This document shows positions 37,201 through 45,057 of a DNA stretch of 64,000 bases, piece after piece; position 1 is the first letter of the stretch; each line of letters starts with the position of its first letter. This DNA is from CAYZAW01 sp964476505 (lineage in GTDB: Bacteria; Bacillota; Clostridia; Christensenellales; CAG-138): contig CAYZAW010000003.1 of NCBI GenBank assembly GCA_964476505.1, positions 1 to 64,000 on the forward strand, given 5' to 3'. A program made the position numbers and the translations under genes. Under the pieces are notes generated by a model that was not told where the DNA came from, made no database searches, and saw only the letters and a list, made by a program, of their open reading frames with translations.

Positions 37201-39164
37201 TAATCGGAGGCGATGAGCGCGCTGTTGCAGGCCTCCGCCTGCCGTTCCATGCCCGGCAGCATGCTATAAATACAATACTGCAGGTAAAGGATGCTGATAT
37301 CCTGCTTCTCCGGCAGCGCCTGTATGATTTGTTCTGTTTGCAGCCGCATGCCCTGCCGAATTTCATCATCTGTCAGCACATATTGCAAGAACCGCAGCGC
37401 CACGGCGTGATTGCGGCGTTCCTGCGTGTGCTGCATCACATACAGCGCCAGCGCAAAGGGGCCTATTAAGTTATTGATTGATAAATAGCGCAGCGGCACC
37501 ATACACAGGCTGTCCAGCAACACGAAGGGGTACGCCTCCGTGCGGTACCGCTCCTGCGTAAAGCAGGCAAGGTACGGCTCCAGATACCGCTCGGCATCCT
37601 CCGGCCTGCAATTTTCTAGGATAGACTGTAATACGATCTTTAGCGTATACCCGATCCATACCCGGTGCTTGGCCGCCACCTTGTGATCCGGATTCAATAT
37701 CCGTTCTATGTATTGTGCCCATAGGTCAAAGCTGGTTTCCCCAACCGGCGACGGCCTTGCATGGCGGGGCAGCTCCTTGCGGTATTCCACATCGTAATGG
37801 GTGAGGATGTTACCTAAAAGCGCTGCCGCCTGCCGCCGGATATCCCCTTGGTTGTGCAGGAACAGCTCGTATAAAAACCGCATGGTGATCAGCTTTTGCC
37901 GCTGGGTCATGTAGGTAAAATACTCTTCCAGTATGTTGATATAGGCGCGGATATGCTTCCAGTCCTTTTCCGTGCGGGCAGCCTCCAGCATATCCACAAA
38001 GGCCGTTTCGGAGCTAAAGCGCCGCATGAGCGACAGGTTCTCCCGAATGGCGCAGAACTTGAGCCCCTGCACGGCCTCCTGCGGCGTCATAAGGGCGGGG
38101 TGTTTGCTGACGGCTTGACCGGGCACGTTGGAAAACGGGTCGGTATTCACGCCGAGCGACACCATATAATCCTCAAAATCGTGCAGCTTACGGTATACGC
38201 GCTCATACCGGCGGCGCTTTTTATCGTCTACATGATCCAGCTTGGAAAGTATAACGGAATAGGATTCGTCTAGCGTATATACCCGTATCTGTTCCTTGCC
38301 CAAAGCATCGTGCGTGCTTTTCACGCGAAAATCCGCGTAGATCAACAGTAGCGATTCCACCGGCAGGTTTTCCAGCTCCAAATCCCAAGTGGAATGGTTG
38401 GCGGCAATATGCGCGATTCCATCCAAAGAGTAACGCTTGAGCCACTCGTCCGTATAGTAATAATGCAGGTACGGAATGCGGGCGGTTTCGTCGCCCTTGC
38501 AGCCGAATTTACCGATATCGTGCGACAGCGCCGCCGCGGACACCAGCGGCAGGTCTACCGCCGCCTCGGTATTGATAAGCTGCCGCGCCGTATGCATGGC
38601 AACGTGATGCACGCCCGCAATATGCCCCAGCGTATCAAACGGCATGATCTCCCGCCCGATATGCAGCAGCTCTTGCACAAAGGAACGATCCAACAGCTTT
38701 AAAAAGCGCTCGTACGCATCCTTTGTTTGGCTGTTCTCCAACTCCTGCGGCTGCGCCAGCGCAAACCATGTATGCGGGTCAAACTCGCCTTCTGCTTCCT
38801 CCGCCTGTAAAAAAGTGCGGTACGTCAAAAGAAAGAACAATGCCGCGCGGTTCATTTGGGTATCCCGGCTCTTTGGCGGGTCGGACGGGAACAACTGCTC
38901 CACAAGGTCGTGATACAGATAGTTTAGCCACCCCTCCGGCGGCTCCTTGGCGTACAGCTCCATTACCGGACGGCATAAGGAAAGAACCGCGTCAGCCGTG
39001 ACCGGCGTGCCGGTGCGATACTGTGAAACGCGGTTCTTAAAGTCTTGCTCGCGCAACAGGAGAAGCAGCGCCTTTTTTGTGATCTGCGCCGTTTTTAGGA
39101 ATTCCCTTTGGGAAAGGTTATTTAAGAGGCTTTGGTAGAATGCGTTTGGCGCCGTTTTAGGCAT
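34287..39164 (-). CDS. 1625-residue HD / helical repeat / NadD-like / GNAT-like / PRT-like fusion
   Basis: A very large cytoplasmic protein with no signal or membrane helix. In order: an all-alpha N terminus; an HD phosphohydrolase-like domain (~180-320: VHHVAMHTARQL, LSHDIGKFG at 213-221, NHSTW, YADFR); ~500 residues of helical HEAT-like repeats; a NadD-type nucleotidyltransferase (~912-1110: FFPGTFDPFSSSHKG, LYIVAGSDV, VSSSRIREN, NYIYDNGLYLR); a GNAT-like region (~1120-1290); and a C-terminal part with VILADDLLHKGYR (~1434-1446), reminiscent of a PRPP loop. Serine replaces the first His of HxGH; the second (H931) remains. Neighbouring pncB supports a pyridine-nucleotide role, which is inferred. 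Confidence 0.78.
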   Translation of the reverse strand: MPKTAPNAFYQSLLNNLSQREFLKTAQITKKALLLLLREQDFKNRVSQYRTGTPVTADAVLSLCRPVMELYAKEPPEGWLNYLYHDLVEQLFPSDPPKSRDTQMNRAALFFLLTYRTFLQAEEAEGEFDPHTWFALAQPQELENSQTKDAYERFLKLLDRSFVQELLHIGREIMPFDTLGHIAGVHHVAMHTARQLINTEAAVDLPLVSAAALSHDIGKFGCKGDETARIPYLHYYYTDEWLKRYSLDGIAHIAANHSTWDLELENLPVESLLLIYADFRVKSTHDALGKEQIRVYTLDESYSVILSKLDHVDDKKRRRYERVYRKLHDFEDYMVSLGVNTDPFSNVPGQAVSKHPALMTPQEAVQGLKFCAIRENLSLMRRFSSETAFVDMLEAARTEKDWKHIRAYINILEEYFTYMTQRQKLITMRFLYELFLHNQGDIRRQAAALLGNILTHYDVEYRKELPRHARPSPVGETSFDLWAQYIERILNPDHKVAAKHRVWIGYTLKIVLQSILENCRPEDAERYLEPYLACFTQERYRTEAYPFVLLDSLCMVPLRYLSINNLIGPFALALYVMQHTQERRNHAVALRFLQYVLTDDEIRQGMRLQTEQIIQALPEKQDISILYLQYCIYSMLPGMERQAEACNSALIASDYAGLFLDNLKTATPWVIKEINIELLLFHLRTEEQDKALQVATHLANLVRVSERITVRHAAGDALIRIAGRLTLEQRNEIAIELTKGLETAEYEFSKYIPRYLGRFALYLHPKELDEIIDEFQKYIKSANERAACVTMPTLGVLLLHYDEEYQARFQEDNDTFTARRDRMLGLLLSGLAHYNDSVCQEAFLVIGKQLFGSDLLYERKRTLFKRIHKKLLTLLYEQRQDTLTFFNSAASLNHIYRFITNATVRFGPFQFPESKGVAFFPGTFDPFSSSHKGIVKAIRDLGLDVYLAVDEFSWSKRTQPHDVRRRIVNMSVADAFSVFVFPDDIPVNLANPEDLVLLQRQFPGQTLYIVAGSDVILNASSYRKAPTAHSIHHLPHVIFRRNMEDGAWEEQKRVIRSRVKNEIIELALPTYLEDVSSSRIRENVDYNRDISMLVDPVAQNYIYDNGLYLREPQYKEQLPSETLSFRRRSPDDGALLDRVMAVAAEGTDMEPQQLAQVIQYSLSRPNAYVMEMVDEAAGDRPLGCACVYRTNGAELFREFGSIALSEYVRRHTSGKIAVLSGIFAAGVYRRDVFRLLLTETLARLLEQDYTYAIYHGNGVSDDAKLRGTLLRQGFVQLPGEEEREHIYIVDMRTPIALIEDVQQGIKAPLRDRPAVEQVLNDTHKSFSKAMSELYPGRLVLSFHAGLLNHALTQKIIAANGNVTATDGSRPLGEYMCVPYGKILRGVVVPNTVTKGLHAEKIYAPDAKSFTITEYPGYSSLMNQIRVIHSFRRPVILADDLLHKGYRLEALDPLFVEAGLSIKKIVVGILSGRGKDLMAVQGREVDCVYFIPNLRYWFVESMLYPFLGGDSVLRESARRSLHTLPSINQILPYAYPGFISDVSQEAVYRLSLTCLENARAILETLEKEHQLLYERNLTLNRLGEALLWPRVPDRGSLSYDVNLPPSVYVTSDIEALLRVGDMIERG

Positions 39165-39204
39165 GCTGCGTTCTCTCCTCTTTGGCGTATTCCTTTGTAA
39201 AAGC

Positions 39205-39711
39205 CTATTCCGGCATAAAGGTCGTAATCACGGTAAAGGTGTAATCCATCATCTGCACATCCATATCGGTACCGATCTGCGCATAGATATGGTTCTTGCC
39301 CGGATAGATCACCAGCCCAAAGCTTTGTGCGGAATGCAGCTCGGTATTGGCTACCTCCGTGCCGTCCTCGTCAAAAAAGGCCATGCCCATTTGCCCGAAC
39401 AGCGTTTTGGGATAGGTGCTGTTGCACACGCCGTCTAAATACGTGCCGCCTCCGTACTCATATACGCGAATCTCCTCAAAGGACAGGTATTGCAGGTAAT
39501 GATCCTCCGTATACACCACGCTGCCACGCGCATCGGTAGGGCGCGGCTCCGGCGTGATGCTCTGCGACAGCGGCATAGGCGTTGGCGAGGGCGATGGCGA
39601 CGGCGTTGGCGCAGTTGCCCACACGGGCTGCTGTGATATGCAGCCCGAAAGCAGCGCCGCCAAAAGAGCGGCTATAAGTATCAGCAAAATTGAATGGCAG
39701 CCGCGCTTCAT
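39205..39711 (-). CDS. Small lipoprotein with Pro/Ser/Thr linker
   Basis: A 168-residue predicted lipoprotein with a signal peptide and lipobox LLSGC, then a linker rich in TP/SP repeats (TPSPSPSPTPMPL), then a ~110-residue beta-rich domain (VVYTEDHYLQYLSFEEIRVYEY). I recognise no family. Its ATG overlaps the pncB stop by one base (TAATG), and the 1625-residue gene follows 40 nt later. The lipidation enzyme Lgt is encoded two genes upstream. Confidence 0.8.
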   Translation of the reverse strand: MKRGCHSILLILIAALLAALLSGCISQQPVWATAPTPSPSPSPTPMPLSQSITPEPRPTDARGSVVYTEDHYLQYLSFEEIRVYEYGGGTYLDGVCNSTYPKTLFGQMGMAFFDEDGTEVANTELHSAQSFGLVIYPGKNHIYAQIGTDMDVQMMDYTFTVITTFMPE

Positions 39712-41153
39712 TACTCTTCCACGGTGGGCTGACAGCTCCGTAACAGCCCCTGCTTCAGGTCGTACAGCTTGTCCGAAAGGTCTACCTTATACACATGGGG
39801 GTTCAAGAGCCGCTTATACTCCTCCCACATGGTAGCAAGCTCCTGCTTGGCATAGCTTTGGATGGTTTTGATGTCCGGAGACTCATACACCTGCTTGCCG
39901 TTTTGGAAGATGGGCACCAGCAGCTCTCTTGCGGTAAAGTCCGTCAGCACCATGGACTTCCACGTTTGCACGGGGTCGAAGATGCGAAGGGGCTTTGTGT
40001 CGTCTATCACTTCGTCTGCCAAGGCGATCAAGTCCGCAATGGCCTTGCCGTTCTTTCTTCGGTATAGACGATACACCTTTTTATAGCCGGGGTTGGTTAC
40101 CTTAGCGGGGTTATCGCTGATTTTGATTTTGGGAATCGTTACGCCGTTGACCACCTCTGCGGACATTTTATAAACGCCGCCAAGCGCCGGGCAGTCGTCT
40201 GAGGTGATGAGCCTTGTTCCAACGCCCCACACGTCGATGCACGCACCCTGCGCCTTAAGATCGCGGATAACCGTTTCGTCCAAGTCGCTGGAAGCGAATA
40301 TCTTGGCTTTTTCGTACCCGGCAGCGTCCAGCATGGCGCGGGCTTTTTTGGATAAATACGCCAAGTCGCCGGAATCCAAGCGGATGCCAATGGGTTCGTA
40401 ACCCTTTTGACGAAGCTCGTCAAAGCATTTGATGGCGTTTGGCACGCCGCTTCTAAGCGTATCGTAGGTATCCACCAACAGCATGCAGGTATCCGGGAAC
40501 ACGTCTGCATACGCACGGAAGGAATCCAGCTCCGTTGGGAAGCTCATCACCCAGCTGTGTGCGTGGGTGCCCTTCACGGCGATATCGAACATCTGCCCGG
40601 TCAGTACGTTACTGGTAGCGTCGCAGCCGCCGATGATGGCTGCCCTTGCGCCGTAAATACCGGCATCCGGCCCTTGGGCGCGGCGAAGGCCGAATTCCAG
40701 CACGGAGTCTCCGTTTGCGGCATACACCACACGGCTTGCCTTGGTGGCGATAAGCGTTTGATGATTGATCAAATTCAACAGCGCTGTTTCTACCAGCTGT
40801 GCTTCCATGATAGGCGCTTTTACGCGTAGCAGCGGCTCGTAAGGAAACACGATGGTACCCTCCGGCATGGCGTATATCTCGCCGGTGAAGTGCAGCTCCT
40901 TTAAATACTGCATGAAGGATTCATCAAACAGCTTCAGCGAGCGAAGATAGTTTAGATCCTCCTCTGAAAAATGCAGCTCATTGATATACTCGATAGCGCT
41001 TTCCACACCCGCCATCACGGCATAGGCGCTGTTTTCCCGGGTCTTTCTGAAAAACAGGTCGAATACGGCCTCGTTGTTGGACATGCCGTGTTTATAGTAA
41101 CCGTACATCATCGTTAGCTGATACAGATCCGTCAGCATCGTTAGATTTCGCAT
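39711..41153 (-). CDS. pncB: Nicotinate phosphoribosyltransferase
   Basis: Nicotinate + PRPP (+ ATP) to nicotinate mononucleotide, the entry to NAD salvage. It has 480 residues, the length of the Gram-positive PncB group. LTDLYQLTMMYGYYK opens the protein; EFGLRRAQGPDAG and IGGCDATSNV lie in the active site, and GIRLDSGDLAYLSKKAR binds the phosphate. It follows lgt by 22 nt and is coupled to the lipoprotein gene. The 1625-residue protein downstream may supply the next step. Confidence 0.95.
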   Translation of the reverse strand: MRNLTMLTDLYQLTMMYGYYKHGMSNNEAVFDLFFRKTRENSAYAVMAGVESAIEYINELHFSEEDLNYLRSLKLFDESFMQYLKELHFTGEIYAMPEGTIVFPYEPLLRVKAPIMEAQLVETALLNLINHQTLIATKASRVVYAANGDSVLEFGLRRAQGPDAGIYGARAAIIGGCDATSNVLTGQMFDIAVKGTHAHSWVMSFPTELDSFRAYADVFPDTCMLLVDTYDTLRSGVPNAIKCFDELRQKGYEPIGIRLDSGDLAYLSKKARAMLDAAGYEKAKIFASSDLDETVIRDLKAQGACIDVWGVGTRLITSDDCPALGGVYKMSAEVVNGVTIPKIKISDNPAKVTNPGYKKVYRLYRRKNGKAIADLIALADEVIDDTKPLRIFDPVQTWKSMVLTDFTARELLVPIFQNGKQVYESPDIKTIQSYAKQELATMWEEYKRLLNPHVYKVDLSDKLYDLKQGLLRSCQPTVEE

Positions 41154-41175
41154 AGTATCACTCCAGCCTTTCGCG

Positions 41176-42222
41176 TTATGCTTCTGTTTCGGGGTCTTTT
41201 AGTGCTTCCGAAGCGGCGGGTTCCTCGGCTTTTGCCGGGGATTCCTCTGTGGTGGGCTCCTCGGTTTTTGCCGGGGACTCCTCGGCGGGTTCCTCAGCCG
41301 CTTTCGCTGTTTCCTCCGCCGGCTGCTCCGTTTCTGTTGCAGGCGTATCCGCAGTTACTTTGGCCGCTTGTTCGCCAGCCTCCTCCGGTATGGCCTCCGG
41401 CGTTGGCCAAATCAGCCTACCGAGTTTTTTCTCGCGGGCTTTACGAATCAGGAAGAACGCGGCAACGCCCACCACAAACAGGAGGGAGAGCATTTGCGAA
41501 ACACGGATGACGCCGGGGATGAGCCACAGGCTGTCGCCCCGAAGCGGCTCCACCAGCATCCGTTCAAAGCCGTACAGCAGCAGATACCAGCAAAATACGT
41601 CGCCGTCGTGCTTGGTACGCTTGCGGATGATAAACCACAGCGCCAAGAATACAAGCAGGCACCATAAGGATTCATAGAAGAACGTGGCAAGGTGATACGG
41701 ATTTGTGCAGATCTCGCCATTGAAATAATGCAGCCCGTCGATCTTGACCGCCAAGGGGAACCACATCATGTTGGGGTCTGTTACGGCAAATCCGAAGGCT
41801 TCCTGATTGAAGAAGTTGCCCCAGCGGCCAATGGCCTGTGCCAGCACCAGCCCCGGCGCAAAGATGTCCATCATTTTGAGCATGCGCAACTTTTTCACTT
41901 TTGCATACACGAACATGCCGATGAGCCCGCCAATCATGGCACCGTAAAACGCTAAGCCGCCCTCCCAGATATACAGGATGCGGATGGGGTCTGCCAAATA
42001 CTGCTCCAACTCAAAGAGCACGTAATACAACCGTGCGCCAACGATACCGCTTGGAATCAACACCAAGCACATATCCAGCACAAAGTCCTGCTTCATTTTT
42101 TTTCGCTTTGCTTCAACGGTGGAAAGCAGAACCGCCAGCAAAATGCCCAGCGCCATCAATACACCGTACCAGTAAATATCTTTTCCGAATATCGTGAACG
42201 CAACACGGCTTGGATTTTGCAT
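41176..42222 (-). CDS. lgt: Prolipoprotein diacylglyceryl transferase with acidic C-terminal tail
   Basis: Transfers diacylglycerol from phosphatidylglycerol to the lipobox cysteine of prolipoproteins. The membrane core (~1-270) carries YWYGVLMALGI, GGLAFYGAMIGG and the Lgt signature GRWGNFFNQEAFG. About 75 extra residues rich in Glu, Ala, Pro and Thr follow, including two 12-residue units that start ESPAK. Such a tail is not needed for activity. It leads an operon with pncB and the following genes and has a TATAAT promoter. Confidence 0.95.
   Translation of the reverse strand: MQNPSRVAFTIFGKDIYWYGVLMALGILLAVLLSTVEAKRKKMKQDFVLDMCLVLIPSGIVGARLYYVLFELEQYLADPIRILYIWEGGLAFYGAMIGGLIGMFVYAKVKKLRMLKMMDIFAPGLVLAQAIGRWGNFFNQEAFGFAVTDPNMMWFPLAVKIDGLHYFNGEICTNPYHLATFFYESLWCLLVFLALWFIIRKRTKHDGDVFCWYLLLYGFERMLVEPLRGDSLWLIPGVIRVSQMLSLLFVVGVAAFFLIRKAREKKLGRLIWPTPEAIPEEAGEQAAKVTADTPATETEQPAEETAKAAEEPAEESPAKTEEPTTEESPAKAEEPAASEALKDPETEA
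41221..41283. repeat. 36-nt period tandem repeat in the 3' end of lgt
   Basis: Two near-identical 27-nt blocks, at 41221-41247 and 41257-41283, offset by 36 nt and encoding the ESPAK...EEP units of the acidic tail. Confidence 0.8.
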
Positions 42223-42256
42223 AACAAAAATCCTCCCAATCGACTTGATGGAAGTT

Positions 42257-42262
42257 ATTATA
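42257..42262 (-). promoter_or_regulatory. Promoter -10 of the lgt-pncB operon
   Basis: TATAAT on the minus strand, 35 bp before the lgt start; the -35 region is only T-rich (TTTTGT at 17 bp). It abuts the bidirectional terminator at 42283-42311. Confidence 0.55.
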
Positions 42263-42282
42263 CTCCATTCTGTTGCAAAACA

Positions 42283-42311
42283 AAAGAGCGGCTGTGGCGC
42301 AACCGCTCTTT
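42283..42311. terminator. Bidirectional terminator after the YaaL-type gene
   Basis: AAAGAGCGG and CCGCTCTTT, a 9-bp stem with an 11-nt loop. The minus tail is TTTTGTTTT; the plus side reads CTCTTTTTG. It ends the transcript of the gene at 42331-42804. Confidence 0.85.
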
Positions 42312-42330
42312 TTGCACTTCCGCAAAAACG

Positions 42331-42804
42331 CTATATACCCTCCGGCATGCCCGCGTTTTCCTCCTCTTTTTGCCGCACGGCCTGCAGCAGGTAAATGTAA
42401 CGCTTTTTTGCGGCTTCCATTTCAAACACCGCATAGTCCACCAGCGTTGGGTCTGTTACGTTTTCAAAAAATACCTTGGCGTTCTTCCACTGGGTAAGCG
42501 CATGCTCCACGTCCCGCTTTCGCTGTTCCAGCGTGTAATCGTCCTCATAAGTTGTGCGCTCCTGCGCGGCGTGATACATAACAGGCGCATGCTCGCTTTC
42601 TTCCTCGTATGCATCCTCCGGTTCCGTTACAAAAAGCCAGCCCTTGATCTGCTGCCACGTTGACAGAAGCCTGCCCGCTATTTTATACGGGTTTTTGACC
42701 GGGCGGCCAATTTCCGGCATGCGCGGCTCCGGGTCGATCTCGGGCGTTTGCGGCTCGGGCTCCCATTCCGGCAGTTGTTCGTAGTGATTCCAAAGTTTTC
42801 GCAT
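42331..42804 (-). CDS. DUF2508 (YaaL-like) family protein
   Basis: A 157-residue soluble protein. The C-terminal ~60 residues match the YaaL/DUF2508 pattern: DPTLVDYAVFEMEAAKKRYIYLL, a pair of helices near the end. The N terminus is a Pro/Glu-rich stretch with PEI repeats (QTPEIDPEPRMPEIG). Function is unknown. A strong terminator hairpin ends five bases before its ribosome site, so its expression is probably conditional or low. Confidence 0.7.
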   Translation of the reverse strand: MRKLWNHYEQLPEWEPEPQTPEIDPEPRMPEIGRPVKNPYKIAGRLLSTWQQIKGWLFVTEPEDAYEEESEHAPVMYHAAQERTTYEDDYTLEQRKRDVEHALTQWKNAKVFFENVTDPTLVDYAVFEMEAAKKRYIYLLQAVRQKEEENAGMPEGI

Positions 42805-42819
42805 GGTCGTTCTCCTCCT

Positions 42820-42850
42820 AAAAAGGGCATACTCATTCTTGAGTATGCCC
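42820..42850 (-). terminator. Intrinsic terminator abutting the YaaL-type gene
   Basis: Perfect 10-bp stem GGGCATACTC/GAGTATGCCC, loop AAGAAT, tail TTTTT on the minus strand. AGGAGG of the next gene follows immediately. It ends the upstream lipoprotein transcript or works as an attenuator. Confidence 0.9.
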
Positions 42851-42862
42851 TCAGAAGGAAAA

Positions 42863-42892
42863 ACGATACTGTTCGTTATTGCAGGGTCTCAA
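42863..42892 (-). promoter_or_regulatory. Weak candidate promoter before the YaaL-type gene
   Basis: Minus strand TTGAGA, an 18-bp spacer and TATCGT. If used, the message would begin right at the terminator hairpin. Confidence 0.3.
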
Positions 42893-42956
42893 TGCGCTCC
42901 GCCCATTTTTGCACCCGCGGTTTGGCGGCCTCACTCTGTTTTTTCCATAGTTGTTC

Positions 42957-43775
42957 TTATTCCGTTATATCCGTTTCTTCTGTGACTTCGCGCGTATACA
43001 GCCGCACGGTATCCCCCTCTGCGATCAATGAGGTTTCGCCCCACTGCTCCGGGGGCGTATCCAGCCATGCCGTTGCGGTTGAAATATCCACATCCGCAAA
43101 ACGGGTAAACACCAGCCGGTCATCACCCAGATACAGCATAGAGGGAACGGTATCGCTGCCCTCGTAATAGTAGGAGTACCAGCCGTCCTCCCGCTGCACG
43201 ATGCAGCCGCCTGCGATCAGCTGTTCCGTCGGCGGTTGCTCCTCCACCGTTGCTTCCTCTTCTTCCGGCGTTTCTGTTTCTGCCTCAGACGGTATTTCCT
43301 TGGTTTGCCGGACGTTGAGAACTCCGTCTTTTAATGTGCCCCGCACCGTATCCCCGGAGCCCAGCGTACAGGAAAAGGAAATCTCCTCGTCCGTTTGCCA
43401 TACGCTGCCTGTGCCATGCAGCAGACCGTAAATGCCGCCGTCAAACAGGTTTTCCGAGGTGTATAACAGGTTGGTGGGGCCATACAGCAGCCTTTGCAGC
43501 GCATACACATGGCCCTGCGCGGCTAAAAGCTCCGGCAAAAGCGTATGCGCCTCTCCCGCCGCCGCATCCGCTGCGGCGTTGGCTTCCACGCTTGCGGCAT
43601 TGAACAGGTCTACAAACAGCTTGACCGGGTTTTCCGGGTCTTTTTCAATAGCCGCCTCGGGCGTGGGCGTTGGTATTGGCGTGGCTTTCGCGGCTTCCTG
43701 CTGCTGCGGCTTTGCGCACCCGGTAAAAACCAGCGTGATGCACACCGCCAGCAGCCCCGCAATGCTCTTTTTCAT
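42957..43775 (-). CDS. Lipoprotein of unknown function
   Basis: A 272-residue predicted lipoprotein with signal MKKSIAGLLAVCITLVFTGC, a Pro/Thr/Glu linker, and a mixed alpha-beta extracellular domain. I recognise no family. The ATG at 43775 follows AGGA by about 6 nt; it lies 8 nt after proA. After the TAA stop the same frame continues for 26 protein-like codons to a second TAA, so the gene may have been shortened by a point mutation. Confidence 0.78.
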   Translation of the reverse strand: MKKSIAGLLAVCITLVFTGCAKPQQQEAAKATPIPTPTPEAAIEKDPENPVKLFVDLFNAASVEANAAADAAAGEAHTLLPELLAAQGHVYALQRLLYGPTNLLYTSENLFDGGIYGLLHGTGSVWQTDEEISFSCTLGSGDTVRGTLKDGVLNVRQTKEIPSEAETETPEEEEATVEEQPPTEQLIAGGCIVQREDGWYSYYYEGSDTVPSMLYLGDDRLVFTRFADVDISTATAWLDTPPEQWGETSLIAEGDTVRLYTREVTEETDITE

Positions 43776-43783
43776 GCTGTTCC

Positions 43784-45025
43784 TCAACGCACCTGTCCGC
43801 CGCCGCGAACCACATATTTCACCGTTGTTAATTCGTTTAAGCCCATGGGGCCTCGGGCGTGCAGCTTTTGCGTGCTGATGCCTATTTCCGCGCCAAAGCC
43901 GAATTCTTCTCCATCCGTAAACCGGGTGGAGGCGTTCACGTACACCGCCGCGGAATCCACCTCGTTTAAGAACTGCTCCGCGCGGGCATAGTCACGCGTT
44001 ACGATACAATCGCTGTGATGCGTTCCGTAGCGATTGATGTGAGAGATCGCCTCCGAAACGTTCTCTACCACCTTGACCGCTAAAATGTAATCGTCATATT
44101 CCTCTGCCCAGTCCGCCTCCGTTGCAGGCTTCATATCCGGCAGAATGGCACGGCATGCCTCGCAGCCGCGAAGCTCCACCTGCTTTTTTGCAAGCGGCGC
44201 TAAAAGCTCCGCCAAATATGCGTTTGCCACGGAGCGCTCCACCAAAACCGTTTCGATGGCGTTGCATACCGCCGGGCGGGAGGTTTTTGCGTTATAAATG
44301 ATGCGCTTTGCCATTTCGATATCCGCGCCCGCGTCCACATATACATGGCAGTTACCGGCACCCGTTTCGATGACCGGCACAGACGCGTTTTTTACCACGG
44401 ATTGAATCAGCTTTGCGCCGCCCCTAGGAATCAGTACATCAACAAGGCCGTTTAAGCGCATCAGCTCCTGTGCGCCCTCATGTGTGGTATCTGTTATAAG
44501 CTGTATCGCTCCCTGCGGAAGCCCTGCTTCAACTGCCGCCTGCAATACCGCGTTCACGATGCAGATGTTAGACTGGATGGCCTCCGAGCCGCCCCGCAAA
44601 ACCAGCGCGTTGCCGGATTTTACGCATAGCCCGATGGCGTCTGTTGTTACATTGGGGCGTGCCTCGCAAATGATGCCTACCACGCCCAAGGGCACCCGGC
44701 GCTTGGAGATCATCAAGCCGTTGGGGCGCTTCGCGGTGCCTTCCTCGCTGCCAACGGGATCGGGCAGCGCCGCCACCTTTTTCAGCCCCTCTGCCATGCC
44801 CGCAATGCGTGCCTCCGTTAAGCGCAAACGATCCAGCATTGCCTCCGGCTTACCGTTGCTTCTGGCAGCCTCTACATCCTTTTCGTTTGCAGCAACGATC
44901 GCTTTTGTATTTTCCGTGAGCGCTTGTGCCATAGCAAAAAGCGCCGCGTTTTTAACGGGCAGCGGCAGATTCATCATTTGATAGGATGCCTGCTTTGCCA
45001 ATGTTGCCTGCTCTTTGATCTGCAT
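43784..45025 (-). CDS. proA: Glutamate-5-semialdehyde dehydrogenase (gamma-glutamyl phosphate reductase)
   Basis: Reduces gamma-glutamyl phosphate with NADPH in proline synthesis. It has 413 residues, full length. The catalytic cysteine lies in KTSRPAVCNAIETVLVE; VLRGGSEAIQSN and FGFGAEIGISTQKLHARGPMG (in two parts here) are family blocks. The partner proB is not adjacent, which is unusual. A good promoter places its transcription start directly at a 5'-terminal hairpin. Confidence 0.96.
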   Translation of the reverse strand: MQIKEQATLAKQASYQMMNLPLPVKNAALFAMAQALTENTKAIVAANEKDVEAARSNGKPEAMLDRLRLTEARIAGMAEGLKKVAALPDPVGSEEGTAKRPNGLMISKRRVPLGVVGIICEARPNVTTDAIGLCVKSGNALVLRGGSEAIQSNICIVNAVLQAAVEAGLPQGAIQLITDTTHEGAQELMRLNGLVDVLIPRGGAKLIQSVVKNASVPVIETGAGNCHVYVDAGADIEMAKRIIYNAKTSRPAVCNAIETVLVERSVANAYLAELLAPLAKKQVELRGCEACRAILPDMKPATEADWAEEYDDYILAVKVVENVSEAISHINRYGTHHSDCIVTRDYARAEQFLNEVDSAAVYVNASTRFTDGEEFGFGAEIGISTQKLHARGPMGLNELTTVKYVVRGGGQVR

Positions 45026-45057
45026 AAAACCGCCGCCCTTTTCGCTTATTTATTGGG

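Noticed and set aside
41221..41283. Short CRISPR-like repeat array
   Set aside because: The repeats lie in frame in lgt, have a 36-nt period without unique spacers, and encode a tandem peptide.
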